Under the pieces are notes generated by a model, which was given only the letters and a program-made list of their open reading frames with translations, did not search any database and had not been told where the DNA came from. This document shows positions 9,358 to 18,164 of a stretch of DNA of 25,234 nucleotides, in pieces. Origin of the DNA: Stentor roeselii. Its lineage: Eukaryota; Ciliophora; Heterotrichea; Heterotrichida; Stentoridae. Numbering within the stretch: position 1 is the first letter of the stretch; each line of letters begins with the position of its first letter. A program made the position numbers and the translations under genes. The DNA is taken from contig RSEH01000401.1 in the NCBI GenBank assembly GCA_006503475.1, forward strand, positions 1 through 25,234, in the 5' to 3' direction.

Positions 9358-9686
9358 TTACTTATCTTTACTATTCAAAGTCTCCATAGCTCCAAGAACT
9401 TTACACTGCAAGTAAAACGATCCCCCTTTAGCAGGGTCATTCAATTCAAATAGTTTCTTATACATCATGAGCGTTTCCTGACTATCATATCCACTAACAC
9501 CCAATATTTTCTTCGCTTCATCTCTATTCATTTTCCTGAGTTTCGCTTTGGGGTAAATATTGATTCCCTTGCTTCCACTTTCTAAATAAATCTACCTTGA
9601 ACGACCTGCCTGGCCGCGTTGATTAAAGTCCTGGCGATGGTCGGTCCATACATCTTAAGCAGGGCCCTTAAAATAGGTCCAAGCAT
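9358..9686 (-). CDS. PAM16: TIM16/PAM16, mitochondrial import motor subunit, two exons
   Basis: The exons are 9686-9596 and 9581-9358, giving 104 aa. TIM16 forms a heterodimer with TIM14/PAM18 at the inner membrane and restrains J-protein stimulation of mitochondrial Hsp70. The N-terminus MLGPILRALLKMYGPTIART followed by LINAARQ matches the family's hydrophobic start, with the RQ at the same distance from Met as in the human protein. The J-like domain reads MNRDEAKKILGV, then KKLFELNDPAKGGSFYLQCK. The family hallmark GGSFYLQ.KV is intact, and the HPD of true J proteins is replaced by NDPAKGG, as expected for the inactive J-like fold. It is short at the C-terminus but complete. The two exons are joined by a 14-nt intron, one less than all others here. 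Confidence 0.9.
9582..9595 (-). other. 14-nt intron (or 15-nt intron with one base missing)
   Basis: On the coding strand the sequence is gtagatttatttag. The upstream frame closes at the terminal TAG and the downstream frame closes at the leading gTAG, so the junction must fall here, and the frame change requires a length of 2 modulo 3. The nearest canonical form would be gtaagatttatttag, with one extra A, but that would put the exons out of frame unless a neighbouring base also differs. Confidence 0.7.
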
Positions 9687-9775
9687 AAATTATGGGCGAT
9701 ATTCGAAAACCTCTGATAAGAAGATCGATGAGGTCAGACACTTTAAACTCAGGAAGCTTTTTCAACTCCTTCATC
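9687..9775. promoter_or_regulatory. Divergent start region between TIM16 and the WD40 channel
   Basis: TIM16 begins at 9686 on the minus strand. The channel's possible starts are 9692 (A-rich context, 5 bases away) and 9776. If the first is used there is essentially no intergenic promoter. If the second, the two genes share about 89 bases. Unlike other 5' flanks it is not G-depleted. Confidence 0.4.
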
Positions 9776-12700
9776 ATGGGACAAGCAGTGAAAAAAAGGA
9801 CAGTCCGGAATAAGGTGAAAGTCGAAGTGACTCCAGAAGAAGCGAAATTGAATTCTTTATTTAAAGAAGCTTCTGACTATATCTTAAAAAACGCTGAAAA
9901 GACGATTTCCACACCTTTTGCTATTAATTGTCTTGCTTTTTCAGAAGATACTGATACTGTCTTGTTTGGCTCGTCGAATGGAAATATTTCTAGATATGAT
10001 TTGAATGAGAATAAAATTGTTGATGATATTCCTTTGAACATTGGAGTTATTCATTCAATTCGTTTAGATGAACATAGCGATATCGCTGTTGTCGTTGGAG
10101 TGGCTCCGAGTGTGAAAGTTTATCGACTTCCTCGATTTGAATTGATTCAAGAGCTGCAAGGTCACACAGGACCAGTGAATCAATGCGAAATTGATTATGT
10201 GAAAGAAATCGTTTATACCATCAGTGATGATGGAACACTTCGCTCTTGGGACCTTGCAGAAATCGAAGAAACTCCTGAGACTGAAGTACTTATTAAACAT
10301 GTAGGACCTGGAAGATGTCTAGCTTTGTCGAATAATGAGAAGTACTTGTTTGGTGGAGGAGATGACTGCTTGATTAGAGTTTTTGACTTGATGATTAAAG
10401 AAGAGGTTTTGAATTTAAAGTCACATTCAGCTGCTGTTGTCAGTTTAACTGTTAATACCGAGTCTAACCTTCTAGCATCTGGAGGGGCTGATTTTTTAGT
10501 CATTGTTTGGAATATCTTGGACTTTACTCCGATGAATGTCTTCAGTGAGCATTCAGGAATTGTTAATACTCTTAGATTTGCTGTTGATCAGAACTTTTTA
10601 GTCTCAGGGTCTGATGATTTCAGCATGCGCGTCTGGGATTTGGATAAGGATCGAAGGGAAATCGTTTTAAATTCACATTCTGCACCTGTTCAAGATCTTC
10701 TCATCACTGGGGATAATGCACTTATTGTTAGCTGCTCTGATGATAAGTCACTTAAAATTTGGACTTTTCCTGAGTTTATGGAAGAAATCAACTTTAAGGT
10801 ACTTAGCAATGATTTTAACTCGATTATTGAAACTAGAGAGGCTATTATCTCTTGTGGAAGTGATCATAAGGTTAGGTTTTGGTTTAGGGAAAAAGATGAA
10901 GCTGGGGTTATACATTCGACTAATGGTGTCGGTCTCAAAGTTTGTGCTTCACTTGATGAAGAATGGCTTGCTGTTAGTGACGATTATGGCTTTCTTTACC
11001 TTATCGCTAATAAGGCACCTTTCCCTGTTATTAAAGAGTTTCAAGCACATAAAGGCTCGATAAGAGACATGTGCTTCATCAAGTCGGGAGAACTGGTTAC
11101 AGGTGGAGGAGACTCTAAAATCCTTATTTGGAATATAGAGACTTGGGATAGCAAACAGCTTAGAGGACATCAACAAAGCATCTGGTGTATTGGGTACACT
11201 CCATTCATAGATCTAGATGCAGATTTTTTAGTATCGGGTAGCAGTGACAAGACAATCCGTATCTGGGACCTAATAAAACTAAACGAAATCTGCAAGTTCC
11301 AAGTTCCAGAGCAAGCGACGGCATTAAGCGTAACGCACGACGGTCGTTACGTGATATCCGGTGGAATAAACGGTACTCTAACAGTATGGAACATCTCCGA
11401 GCGTGTAGAAGAGTCAATATTCACTCTTCACACTGACACAATAACAGGTTTATTCATAACAGAAGACTCATCCAAGATCATGTCAGTATCAAAAGACGCG
11501 AGTATCCAATTCATTTCCCTTGAATACCGAATTCCTCTAAGTTTCTTGACAAGAAAACAGCCAATACTATGCCTTGCTATAACAGAAGACCAAGAAGCGA
11601 TCATAACAGGCGAGCACCAAATGATCTACATGCAAGACAACCCTTTAATCTCTCAAAAGACTCGAATCCTGGGCCCTGAAGACAACGTTCAAAAGTTTCT
11701 AACTTACATGAAAACAATCACTTCAGGACAAATCATTCCACATGACCCGGCAATGGACAAGTTTATCATCGTTCCTTATTTTTTCAACTCACTTCATATT
11801 TACACGTTTTTAGGACTTAGAGAACATCTCACAGCTTCTTTAGTTGAAACCGCTGTCATGATTCCTAGCAAAGAAGGATACCACCCATTGTACATCGCCT
11901 TGCTTAAAGGACTTAAAGGCATACGTGATGATGTAGTCGATTCACTTATTGCACTTGGTGGGAATAACCCTTTTTTATTCCAGATTTTAGAAAATGTGAT
12001 GATTTTAATGAATAAAAAAGCTTTTCCTAAATTAGGAGATCTTTATGAAGCGATTTATCAACCTGCTTTTCGAAGAAGTCTTCCAAAGTTCTGCTCTCCT
12101 GACATACCCTTGCCTATTGTTGTCATTTCTGAACATCCTCGTGTGAGACCTGAGGATTTTTTTGATGCTGAAGAGATGGGGTCTCAAGGGCAGGGTATAC
12201 TTTTTAAAGAGAGTTACGTGAAAATTAGTTATCAAATGGGAAGTAAGGACAGTATCGAGTTTTTAGAAAGTCTTGCAAATTGCACTAATTTGAATGTAAT
12301 GAGAAGTCCATTGATTCAGGCAATGGTTCAGTATAAATGGCAACATGCGAGTTACCCGATGATGATTCAAGGGATTTGCTTTTACTGTTACTTGTTAGTT
12401 CTTAGTCTTTTTACAGCTTTTTTGAATTTTATGTTGACTGAATTGAGGACTATTTCAACTGTTGGGTTGTTTTTCTTGAATAGTTTGCTGCTTTTGTATG
12501 AACTTTTCCAGATGTCAGTTTCAGGGTCGTTTTACTTTACTTATATTTGGAATTATATTGATTGGTGTAGAGGGATCTTGCTTTACTTGTATATCATCAT
12601 CGCTTGGACTGGAAGATTTGAAGAAGGTGCAATGTCTGTGTTATCCTTAGTCATTTTCTTATCATTCTTAAGAGGAATTTCTTATTTCAGGCTTTTTAAG

Positions 12701-13384
12701 ATGACCAGGTACTTAATCAACTTATTATTTCAAGTCGTCGCTGACATTGGAGGCTTTTTGATTTTATTGTCTTATTCAACTCTTTCTTTTTGCTTCTTAT
12801 TCATCGTCCTGGTCAAGTGCAGTGGAACTCCTGAAGAAGTCTTAGAATGTGAAGCAAGTAAAACGTTTTCTTTACAGTTGTTAAGTTCTTATAACTTAGT
12901 CCTTGGAAACCTCGAAGCACAGCCCACTGACTTAGTCGAGTTTTTTTGTGTCACTTTTGCTTTGTTGATCAATCCGATCATCATGTTGAACTTGCTCATC
13001 TCCATCATTGGAGACACTTATGACCGGGTTCAGTCAGACTCCCTTAGCGCAGATATGAAAGAACTCATGGACATGATTCAAGAAGTAGAAAATATGATGT
13101 TTTTCAGAAGAGGACAAAATGGAAAACAATTCTTTCAGGAATGCACTGAATTTGAAAAAACTGACTTGGAAGGAGGATGGGAAGGAAAACTTAGAGCTTT
13201 GCAGGGAATGATTGAAAAAATTGAAGCGAAAAATACTGAACATCATAATCTTTTATTGAAAAAAGTTAGAATGCAGGATAAAGTACTTTCTCTTCAAGCT
13301 GAAAAAATTGATTTGATTGCCAAGTCTATGATTGAGAAAAAACGTGCGATGACTCGGGTGCAAGAAATGAAAGATAAGCGATAG
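9692..13384 (+). CDS. WD40-repeat protein fused to a TRP-like six-TM cation channel
   Basis: A 1230-aa single-exon frame (1202 aa if it starts at 9776, MGQAVKK). Residues about 60-640 hold many WD40 repeats with typical GH...WD spacing (SISDDGTLRSWDL-type blades: LVSGSDDFSMRVWDL, LVSGSSDKTIRIWDL, VISGGINGTLTVWNI), enough for one or two propellers. After a linker, membrane segments lie at about 887-912, 923-943, 951-972, 981-1000 and 1008-1042, then a pore/S6 region at about 1067-1118 ending LNLLISIIGDTYDRVQ, which is the TRP/polycystin-type S6 exit. The C-terminal 100 residues are coiled coil. It probably forms a cation channel in plasma or ciliary membrane, with the propellers as cytosolic interaction modules. 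The ion-transport family assignment is confident; ligand and ion selectivity are unknown. Confidence 0.9.
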   Translation: MGDIRKPLIRRSMRSDTLNSGSFFNSFIMGQAVKKRTVRNKVKVEVTPEEAKLNSLFKEASDYILKNAEKTISTPFAINCLAFSEDTDTVLFGSSNGNISRYDLNENKIVDDIPLNIGVIHSIRLDEHSDIAVVVGVAPSVKVYRLPRFELIQELQGHTGPVNQCEIDYVKEIVYTISDDGTLRSWDLAEIEETPETEVLIKHVGPGRCLALSNNEKYLFGGGDDCLIRVFDLMIKEEVLNLKSHSAAVVSLTVNTESNLLASGGADFLVIVWNILDFTPMNVFSEHSGIVNTLRFAVDQNFLVSGSDDFSMRVWDLDKDRREIVLNSHSAPVQDLLITGDNALIVSCSDDKSLKIWTFPEFMEEINFKVLSNDFNSIIETREAIISCGSDHKVRFWFREKDEAGVIHSTNGVGLKVCASLDEEWLAVSDDYGFLYLIANKAPFPVIKEFQAHKGSIRDMCFIKSGELVTGGGDSKILIWNIETWDSKQLRGHQQSIWCIGYTPFIDLDADFLVSGSSDKTIRIWDLIKLNEICKFQVPEQATALSVTHDGRYVISGGINGTLTVWNISERVEESIFTLHTDTITGLFITEDSSKIMSVSKDASIQFISLEYRIPLSFLTRKQPILCLAITEDQEAIITGEHQMIYMQDNPLISQKTRILGPEDNVQKFLTYMKTITSGQIIPHDPAMDKFIIVPYFFNSLHIYTFLGLREHLTASLVETAVMIPSKEGYHPLYIALLKGLKGIRDDVVDSLIALGGNNPFLFQILENVMILMNKKAFPKLGDLYEAIYQPAFRRSLPKFCSPDIPLPIVVISEHPRVRPEDFFDAEEMGSQGQGILFKESYVKISYQMGSKDSIEFLESLANCTNLNVMRSPLIQAMVQYKWQHASYPMMIQGICFYCYLLVLSLFTAFLNFMLTELRTISTVGLFFLNSLLLLYELFQMSVSGSFYFTYIWNYIDWCRGILLYLYIIIAWTGRFEEGAMSVLSLVIFLSFLRGISYFRLFKMTRYLINLLFQVVADIGGFLILLSYSTLSFCFLFIVLVKCSGTPEEVLECEASKTFSLQLLSSYNLVLGNLEAQPTDLVEFFCVTFALLINPIIMLNLLISIIGDTYDRVQSDSLSADMKELMDMIQEVENMMFFRRGQNGKQFFQECTEFEKTDLEGGWEGKLRALQGMIEKIEAKNTEHHNLLLKKVRMQDKVLSLQAEKIDLIAKSMIEKKRAMTRVQEMKDKR

Positions 13385-14252
13385 TTTATTAAAAATTAGA
13401 TAATTTAGGATTAGAAGTTGGAGATTTAGTGATTTATGAAGAGAAATAGGAATATTAAGATTTGGTGGATTTTTAGGAATTTTAATTGAAAATAGTCATG
13501 GTATTAGGGAGTGTGATGGGATATTTTAGTATTTTTGAATTTTTTAGGATAATGAGGTGGGGTAATTGGTTTTTGATATTTTTATGGTCGTGAATTGGGG
13601 ATCTGCGATTTTGATTATTTTTGGTAAGGAATCATTTCTTGATGTTCAGGAGAATGGTGATGCTTGTGGAAATAGGGATTGGTTTTGCTGAGAATGGACC
13701 ATGTCTCTTGTTTGTTATCTGGGGTTGGAGAATGGTTTGTTAGGGATGAAAGAGTTTTCTGGGTGTTCCTAGGATTGAATTATTTTAATAGATGATTTTC
13801 GGAGTTTTTCGGTGGAACTGAATATCAGCTAGAAATAAACATTTACTTAAATAAATTCCTTAATAATTTAAGATTTTTTTCTGTGTTTAAAGAACCTCAT
13901 TCAACATCCTTTCTATCCAAACTTAAACATGTCCAAAGTCATAAGTCTTGACATATTTCCATATATTCTAATTTGGTGAATCCTAATTTTTATACAAACT
14001 AAACTATCAGAATAATCCGATAGGATTCCAAGCAAATAAATCATCCCACATTTATAATCCTCACTCTCCAAACCTTAAACCACTTACTTATCATCAAAAT
14101 TTCTTTCGCAAACCGATTCAATCAATTGAATGAAGGCTATCCCCGGCATCCTCAATTGAAAAAGTCCTCCAGATCACCAACCCTTCGAATTCCCATTCCA
14201 CTCGATCCCCATCTCCAAAAATACTATCCTGCTTCAGCCATAGCCAATAAAA
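13385..14252. other. 0.87 kb spacer between channel gene and PGK
   Basis: About 13385-13830 is G/T-rich and nearly lacks C, as seen downstream of other genes. About 13830-14030 is AT-rich. The end before the PGK start is A/C-rich. No gene, RNA or repeat can be supported. A 35-codon ATG frame at 13584-13691 was judged chance. Confidence 0.5.
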
Positions 14253-15500
14253 ATGTTGGCGAACAGACTTCAGATCACCTCAATATCAGAAGAACTAAAA
14301 GACCAGCGTGTCTTAATGCGTGCAGACTTCAACGTTCCCTTAAAAAACGGTAAAATCTCTGACCTGACACGTATCACTTCGACTCTTCCAACAATCAACC
14401 TGATCCTTTCCTCAGGAGCTCGTTCTTTAGTCCTCATGAGTCACTTGGGGCGGCCAGACGGTTTACCTGATGCAAAAAGTTCATTAAAAGTAGTGGCTGA
14501 GGAACTGGAGCGTCTTTTATCACGTCCAGTGACCTTCCTCACAGACTGCGTAGGCCCTGAAGTCGAAGCCGCATGTCGAGACCCCCCAGCAGGTTCGATC
14601 TTTCTTCTAGAAAACCTGAGGTTCCACCCTGAAGAAGAAGGCACCGGCAAAGACGCCAGCGGTGGCAAAGTCAAGCCTTCCGCTGAGGCAGTCTCCGCCT
14701 TTCGAGACTCTCTGAGCACTCTCGGAGACGTCTTCATCAACGACGCCTTCGGAACAGCTCACAGGGCGCATTCATCAATGGTCGGGGTCAAGCACAACAA
14801 AAGAGCGGCAGGCTTATTAATGGGTAAAGAAATCGAGTACTTCGCAAAAGTCCTTGAAAACCCTGCAAGGCCATTATTAGTCATCATGGGCGGAGCAAAG
14901 GTAAAAGACAAGATTCAGCTGATAATGAATCTTTTAGATAAATGTGATGAAATGATCATTGGAGGAGGCATGGCTTTCACTTTTTTAAAGAAATTGAAAG
15001 GACTTGACATTGGAAGTTCTTTGTTCGATGCTGAAGGAAGTGAAATTGTTGAAGCGATTATGAAGAAAGCTGAAGAAAAAGGAGTTCAAATACATTTACC
15101 TGTTGATTACGTATGTGGAACGAAACTCGCAGAAGACGCGGAAGTTCAGACCGTTGAAGGAAACATTCCTGAAGGCTGGCTGGGACTTGACATCGGCCCT
15201 AAATCAATCGAATTGATGACCCAGGCCATTCACAGGGCGAACACTGTTGTTTGGAATGGACCTCCTGGAGTTTTTGAAGTCAGTCACTTCAGAGGAGGCT
15301 CTCTAGCCTTTTATCAGGCTATTGTTAGTGGAAAGGAAAGAGGACTTGCAAGTATCATTGGAGGAGGAGATACTGCCAGCTTTGTTCAGTCAACTGGAGA
15401 TGTCTCTGCTATCAGTCATATTAGTACTGGTGGAGGAGCATCACTTGAACTTATGGAAGGAAAGGAACTTCCTGGAGTCACTTATCTTTCTCAGATTTAA
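14253..15500 (+). CDS. PGK: Phosphoglycerate kinase
   Basis: The product is a 415-aa single exon, the normal family length. The enzyme converts 1,3-bisphosphoglycerate + ADP to 3-phosphoglycerate + ATP in glycolysis. Substrate-binding motifs are intact: RADFNVPLKNGK near the N-terminus, SHLGRP with the conserved Arg, LENLRFHPEEE, and DAFGTAHRAHSS. The nucleotide-side motifs MGGAKVKDKI, GGGMAFTFLK, WNGPPGVFE and GGGDTASFV are also intact, so it should be active. There is no obvious targeting peptide: the first residues MLANRLQITSI lead straight into the fold, so it is probably cytosolic. The start has an A-rich context (aataaaaATG) and a stop codon lies just upstream in frame. The GC content is higher than that of its neighbours, typical of a highly expressed gene. 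The next gene starts 11 bases after its TAA. Confidence 0.98.
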   Translation: MLANRLQITSISEELKDQRVLMRADFNVPLKNGKISDLTRITSTLPTINLILSSGARSLVLMSHLGRPDGLPDAKSSLKVVAEELERLLSRPVTFLTDCVGPEVEAACRDPPAGSIFLLENLRFHPEEEGTGKDASGGKVKPSAEAVSAFRDSLSTLGDVFINDAFGTAHRAHSSMVGVKHNKRAAGLLMGKEIEYFAKVLENPARPLLVIMGGAKVKDKIQLIMNLLDKCDEMIIGGGMAFTFLKKLKGLDIGSSLFDAEGSEIVEAIMKKAEEKGVQIHLPVDYVCGTKLAEDAEVQTVEGNIPEGWLGLDIGPKSIELMTQAIHRANTVVWNGPPGVFEVSHFRGGSLAFYQAIVSGKERGLASIIGGGDTASFVQSTGDVSAISHISTGGGASLELMEGKELPGVTYLSQI

Positions 15501-15511
15501 TTAATAGGATA

Positions 15512-17206
15512 ATGAAAGTTCCTGATTATCTCGTCGGGCTTTTAGAAGCTTTTGGGTTTCTGGCACTTTTTCAGGCTGGGCATCGAAGCTTGCTTTGTCT
15601 TGTTATTGTTCTTGCTGTTAAGGCTGTTTATGTGGATAAACTTTGGGTTATTCCTTCGAATTTGTTTACTGTGCAGAATGTAAGGATTAGTTAGGCTGTC
15701 AAGGTTATGTTTGGAGGAGTGCTAAAGTTATCAATCGTCTTCCTAACAATCTACCTCTGCAACATATCTCTTATAGTGTAAAATCCATTCAGCCCACTAG
15801 TATCAGTACCAGGCTACCTCAGCATAAACTTGGCGCTTCTAGTCTGGAACAAAACAAGAGAAATGGACGAGTTGCTATTCACAGGAGTCCTTCTTTTCAC
15901 AGTAATCATAATCGGGCTAGCTTTTCAGTTTTCACTTCAAGTCGCAGTTCTTTCAGTCCTCTGGGCTTGTTTACGTAAGTTCGAGTCAAGTTATTCAATG
16001 ATAAACCAGAAGCTTAACTGTAAATTTTCAGGATACTCTTGGATTGTCGCTTGTGTTGCTGGAGTTTCTTATTGTGCAGTAAGAGCTTTAGCTCTTGAGG
16101 AACCTGGAGATTTCAATTTAGAATCTTTTGTTCTTGTTCTCATTTCAGCTTTTTGTGTGTTTTTTTTACCTGCAAGTCTTGGGACTAGACTTGATAAAGA
16201 AGCGAAGTTTCAGACAAGTTATCTTGTTTTGTATTTATTTACTGTTTTCACCGGAGAGCCTATGATGAATATGTGTTATTTGCTGATATCTAAAACTTCC
16301 GTGTTCTTTTTATCCTCTCAAAATCAGGAAATGCTTCCAGGTAATCAAAAAACTGGAGTAATTTCACATATCTTATCACATAAAGACTCAAGACGTATCT
16401 TTTTATTTCTAATGTAAAATTTATTCAGAGTGAACTTTTTATTCATGTTCGTCGAGGCAATTTATGGATACTGGAGCAATAGTTTAGGTTTGATTTCAGA
16501 TGCGATTCACATGTGCTTCGACTGCACAGCACTAGCGATAGGTTTATACGCGTCTTACATATCAAAACGTGCAGCAGACAGTGAGCACCCTTACGGTTAC
16601 ACACGTTATGAGACACTTTCAGGTTTCACTAATTCGATTTTCTTGATATTCGTGGGAATCAAGATCTTCATTGAGTCAATCGAGCGGATCATGGAAACTC
16701 CTGAGATTCAAACGGATATGTTGATACTTGTGTCGGTTCTGGGACTTATTGTTAATATCTTTGGACTTTGCTCGTTTCATGACTTGTCACATGGAGATAA
16801 TAGCAACTTAAAAGGAGTCTTTTTGCATGTTTTGGCTGATACGCTTGGAAGTGTTGGAGTTATTGTGTCATCTGTTCTTATCAAACTTTATGATTGGCAT
16901 ATTTCAGACCCGATTAGCAGTCTTATCATTTCTACACTTATTTTACTTAGTGTCACTGAGTTACTTGGAAGTAGTGTTGTTGTCATGATGGAATCGGATG
17001 ACCATGGCAAGGGCAGGAAAATCAAAAAAAAAATCAAGAAAGTTGAAGGAGTTGAAAAAGTTGAGAAGGTGTTTTATTGGAAAGTCTCAGGAAAGTTAAA
17101 CGCAGCGATGGTTTCAGTAAAAGCTTCCGACTCAGCAGATAAAACCCAGATAACAACCCATTTAAAATCCCTCCTCCCCGAAACAAGCACAGTGCAAGTC
17201 ATCTAA
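15512..17206 (+). CDS. Zinc transporter of the cation diffusion facilitator family (ZnT5/Msc2-like), four exons
   Basis: The exons are 15512-15679, 15695-15777, 15793-16413 and 16429-17206, giving 549 aa. The N-terminal half (about 1-270) is a set of extra hydrophobic segments, as in ZnT5 and fungal Msc2. The C-terminal half is the CDF domain. Just before it, HILSHKDSRRIF and NFLFMFVEAIYGYWSNSLGL are characteristic of the ZnT5/ZnT7 group. The zinc site is complete: HxxxD in TM2 (DAIHMCFD, H318 and D322) and in TM5 (HVLADTLGS, H424 and D428). The His-rich cytosolic loop is reduced to HDLSHGD. A cytosolic CDF tail follows. It probably loads zinc into the early secretory pathway by proton exchange, based on the family. 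The first ATG lies 11 bases after the PGK stop, and frames upstream are closed. Confidence 0.93.
15680..15694 (+). other. 15-nt intron 1 of the zinc transporter
   Basis: The sequence is gtaaggattagttag, phase 0. It ends with the TAG that would otherwise terminate a 60-codon frame. Confidence 0.93.
15778..15792 (+). other. 15-nt intron 2 of the zinc transporter
   Basis: The sequence is gtaaaatccattcag, phase 2. Removal turns GTG-TAA into GTC and continues the membrane-domain frame. Confidence 0.93.
16414..16428 (+). other. 15-nt intron 3 of the zinc transporter
   Basis: The sequence is gtaaaatttattcag, phase 2, differing from intron 2 at only two positions. Removal joins RRIFLFL to IVNFLFMF, the conserved ZnT5-type junction before the CDF domain. 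Confidence 0.95.
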
Positions 17207-17231
17207 TTAGTCTATAGTTCCATAGTTAAAA

Positions 17232-18164
17232 CTAATTCGAAGAGCTATTCGGACATACACTAAACCTTAAATTGTTCCAGTCATCAAAAAGTTCTCTCCA
17301 AACATAAAACTGGTTCCAAGTCCTTTCTTCCCCTTCCATAATTTTCGCATCAACTACGCCCCTGAACTTCCAGCAAGCTTTAAAAAACCCGGCAGCAACA
17401 AATTCATTCGAATTTTCTCTACACAAAGGACACCTGCACCTTTCCCTCAAACTTTCTAAAGAAAAAACTCCAAATCCAAGTGAACAAACAACAGTTCTAT
17501 TTCTCGCTTCACATTCTCGATTCCTACAATAACATTCAACAGAAAACCCTTCTTCAACCCTTCTCCATTTCGCTGCCCTTTCATCTACTTTGACTTCATA
17601 GTTGATTCCTTTGACAATTAAAACATGCATCGCTTTTTTAGTGATTTCTTGAAAAGGGTCTAAGTCAAAAGTTGTGATTATCGGTCGATGTGAGATGAAA
17701 GAGTTTAAGTCCATTGTGATCTCTGCGTTGTAAGCGATTTCTGATAAAAGTAAGCTTCCAGGTATTTCTTGTCCTGATATTCTTAAAGTTTGGGCGTCGA
17801 AAGGACAGTCAAGGCCTAAACTTTGCATTTTCTTCTCGATTGCAAGTTTAAGTGACAGGACGAATTTCTTTTCGTAGTTGTTTACGTAGACTGGGTATGA
17901 CCTGCTCCGGAATTTTATCAGAAAACGCGCGACGGGAAGAGAGGACATCTCGATCATTTCAAGAGGACTTGAAAGAGGAAGGTCACTGAAACTTAATGAT
18001 GAGACTTCTGAACCGTTTTGGTAATATACTTGATGTGGACCGATTATTGAGGTTAATGACTCGACTTCGTCTCGGATGTATTCTAGGTTGAATCTTTTTG
18101 GATTATCGATTTTTATCTCTAGAAGAGATTCGGATAAGGTTGTTAGGAAGATTGAAGTTTGCAT
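17232..18164 (-). CDS. Ubiquitin-like domain protein with C-terminal Cys cluster
   Basis: A 310-aa single-exon frame ending in TAG. Residues about 80-155 read like a divergent ubiquitin fold (beta-strand FLIKFRSRSYPVYV, helix LKLAIEKKMQ, then QTLRISGQEIPGSLLLSEI). Residues 211-264 carry a cysteine cluster (C211, C213, C218, C227, C243, C245, C248, C264) around GFGVFSLESL and CRCPLC, which would bind zinc in a RING-like or treble-clef manner. A similar ubiquitin-like plus GxGxF...CKCPxC arrangement is, as I recall, frequent in protist genomes, but its function is not established. A role in ubiquitin signalling is plausible, not shown. The stop lies 25 bases from that of the converging zinc transporter. 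A G-poor sense-strand leader precedes its ATG. Confidence 0.8.
   Translation of the reverse strand: MQTSIFLTTLSESLLEIKIDNPKRFNLEYIRDEVESLTSIIGPHQVYYQNGSEVSSLSFSDLPLSSPLEMIEMSSLPVARFLIKFRSRSYPVYVNNYEKKFVLSLKLAIEKKMQSLGLDCPFDAQTLRISGQEIPGSLLLSEIAYNAEITMDLNSFISHRPIITTFDLDPFQEITKKAMHVLIVKGINYEVKVDERAAKWRRVEEGFSVECYCRNRECEARNRTVVCSLGFGVFSLESLRERCRCPLCRENSNEFVAAGFFKACWKFRGVVDAKIMEGEERTWNQFYVWRELFDDWNNLRFSVCPNSSSN

Noticed and set aside
9619-9813. Plus-strand 64-codon frame.
   Set aside because: It is antisense to TIM16 exon 1 and runs into the channel gene in the wrong frame.
13584-13691. 35-codon ATG frame in the spacer after the channel gene.
   Set aside because: It lies in G-rich DNA where stops are rarer, has no recognisable motif, and ends in TGA.
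14126-14353. 75-codon plus-strand frame overlapping the PGK start.
   Set aside because: It is out of frame with PGK and antisupported by the A-rich start context of the PGK Met at 14253.
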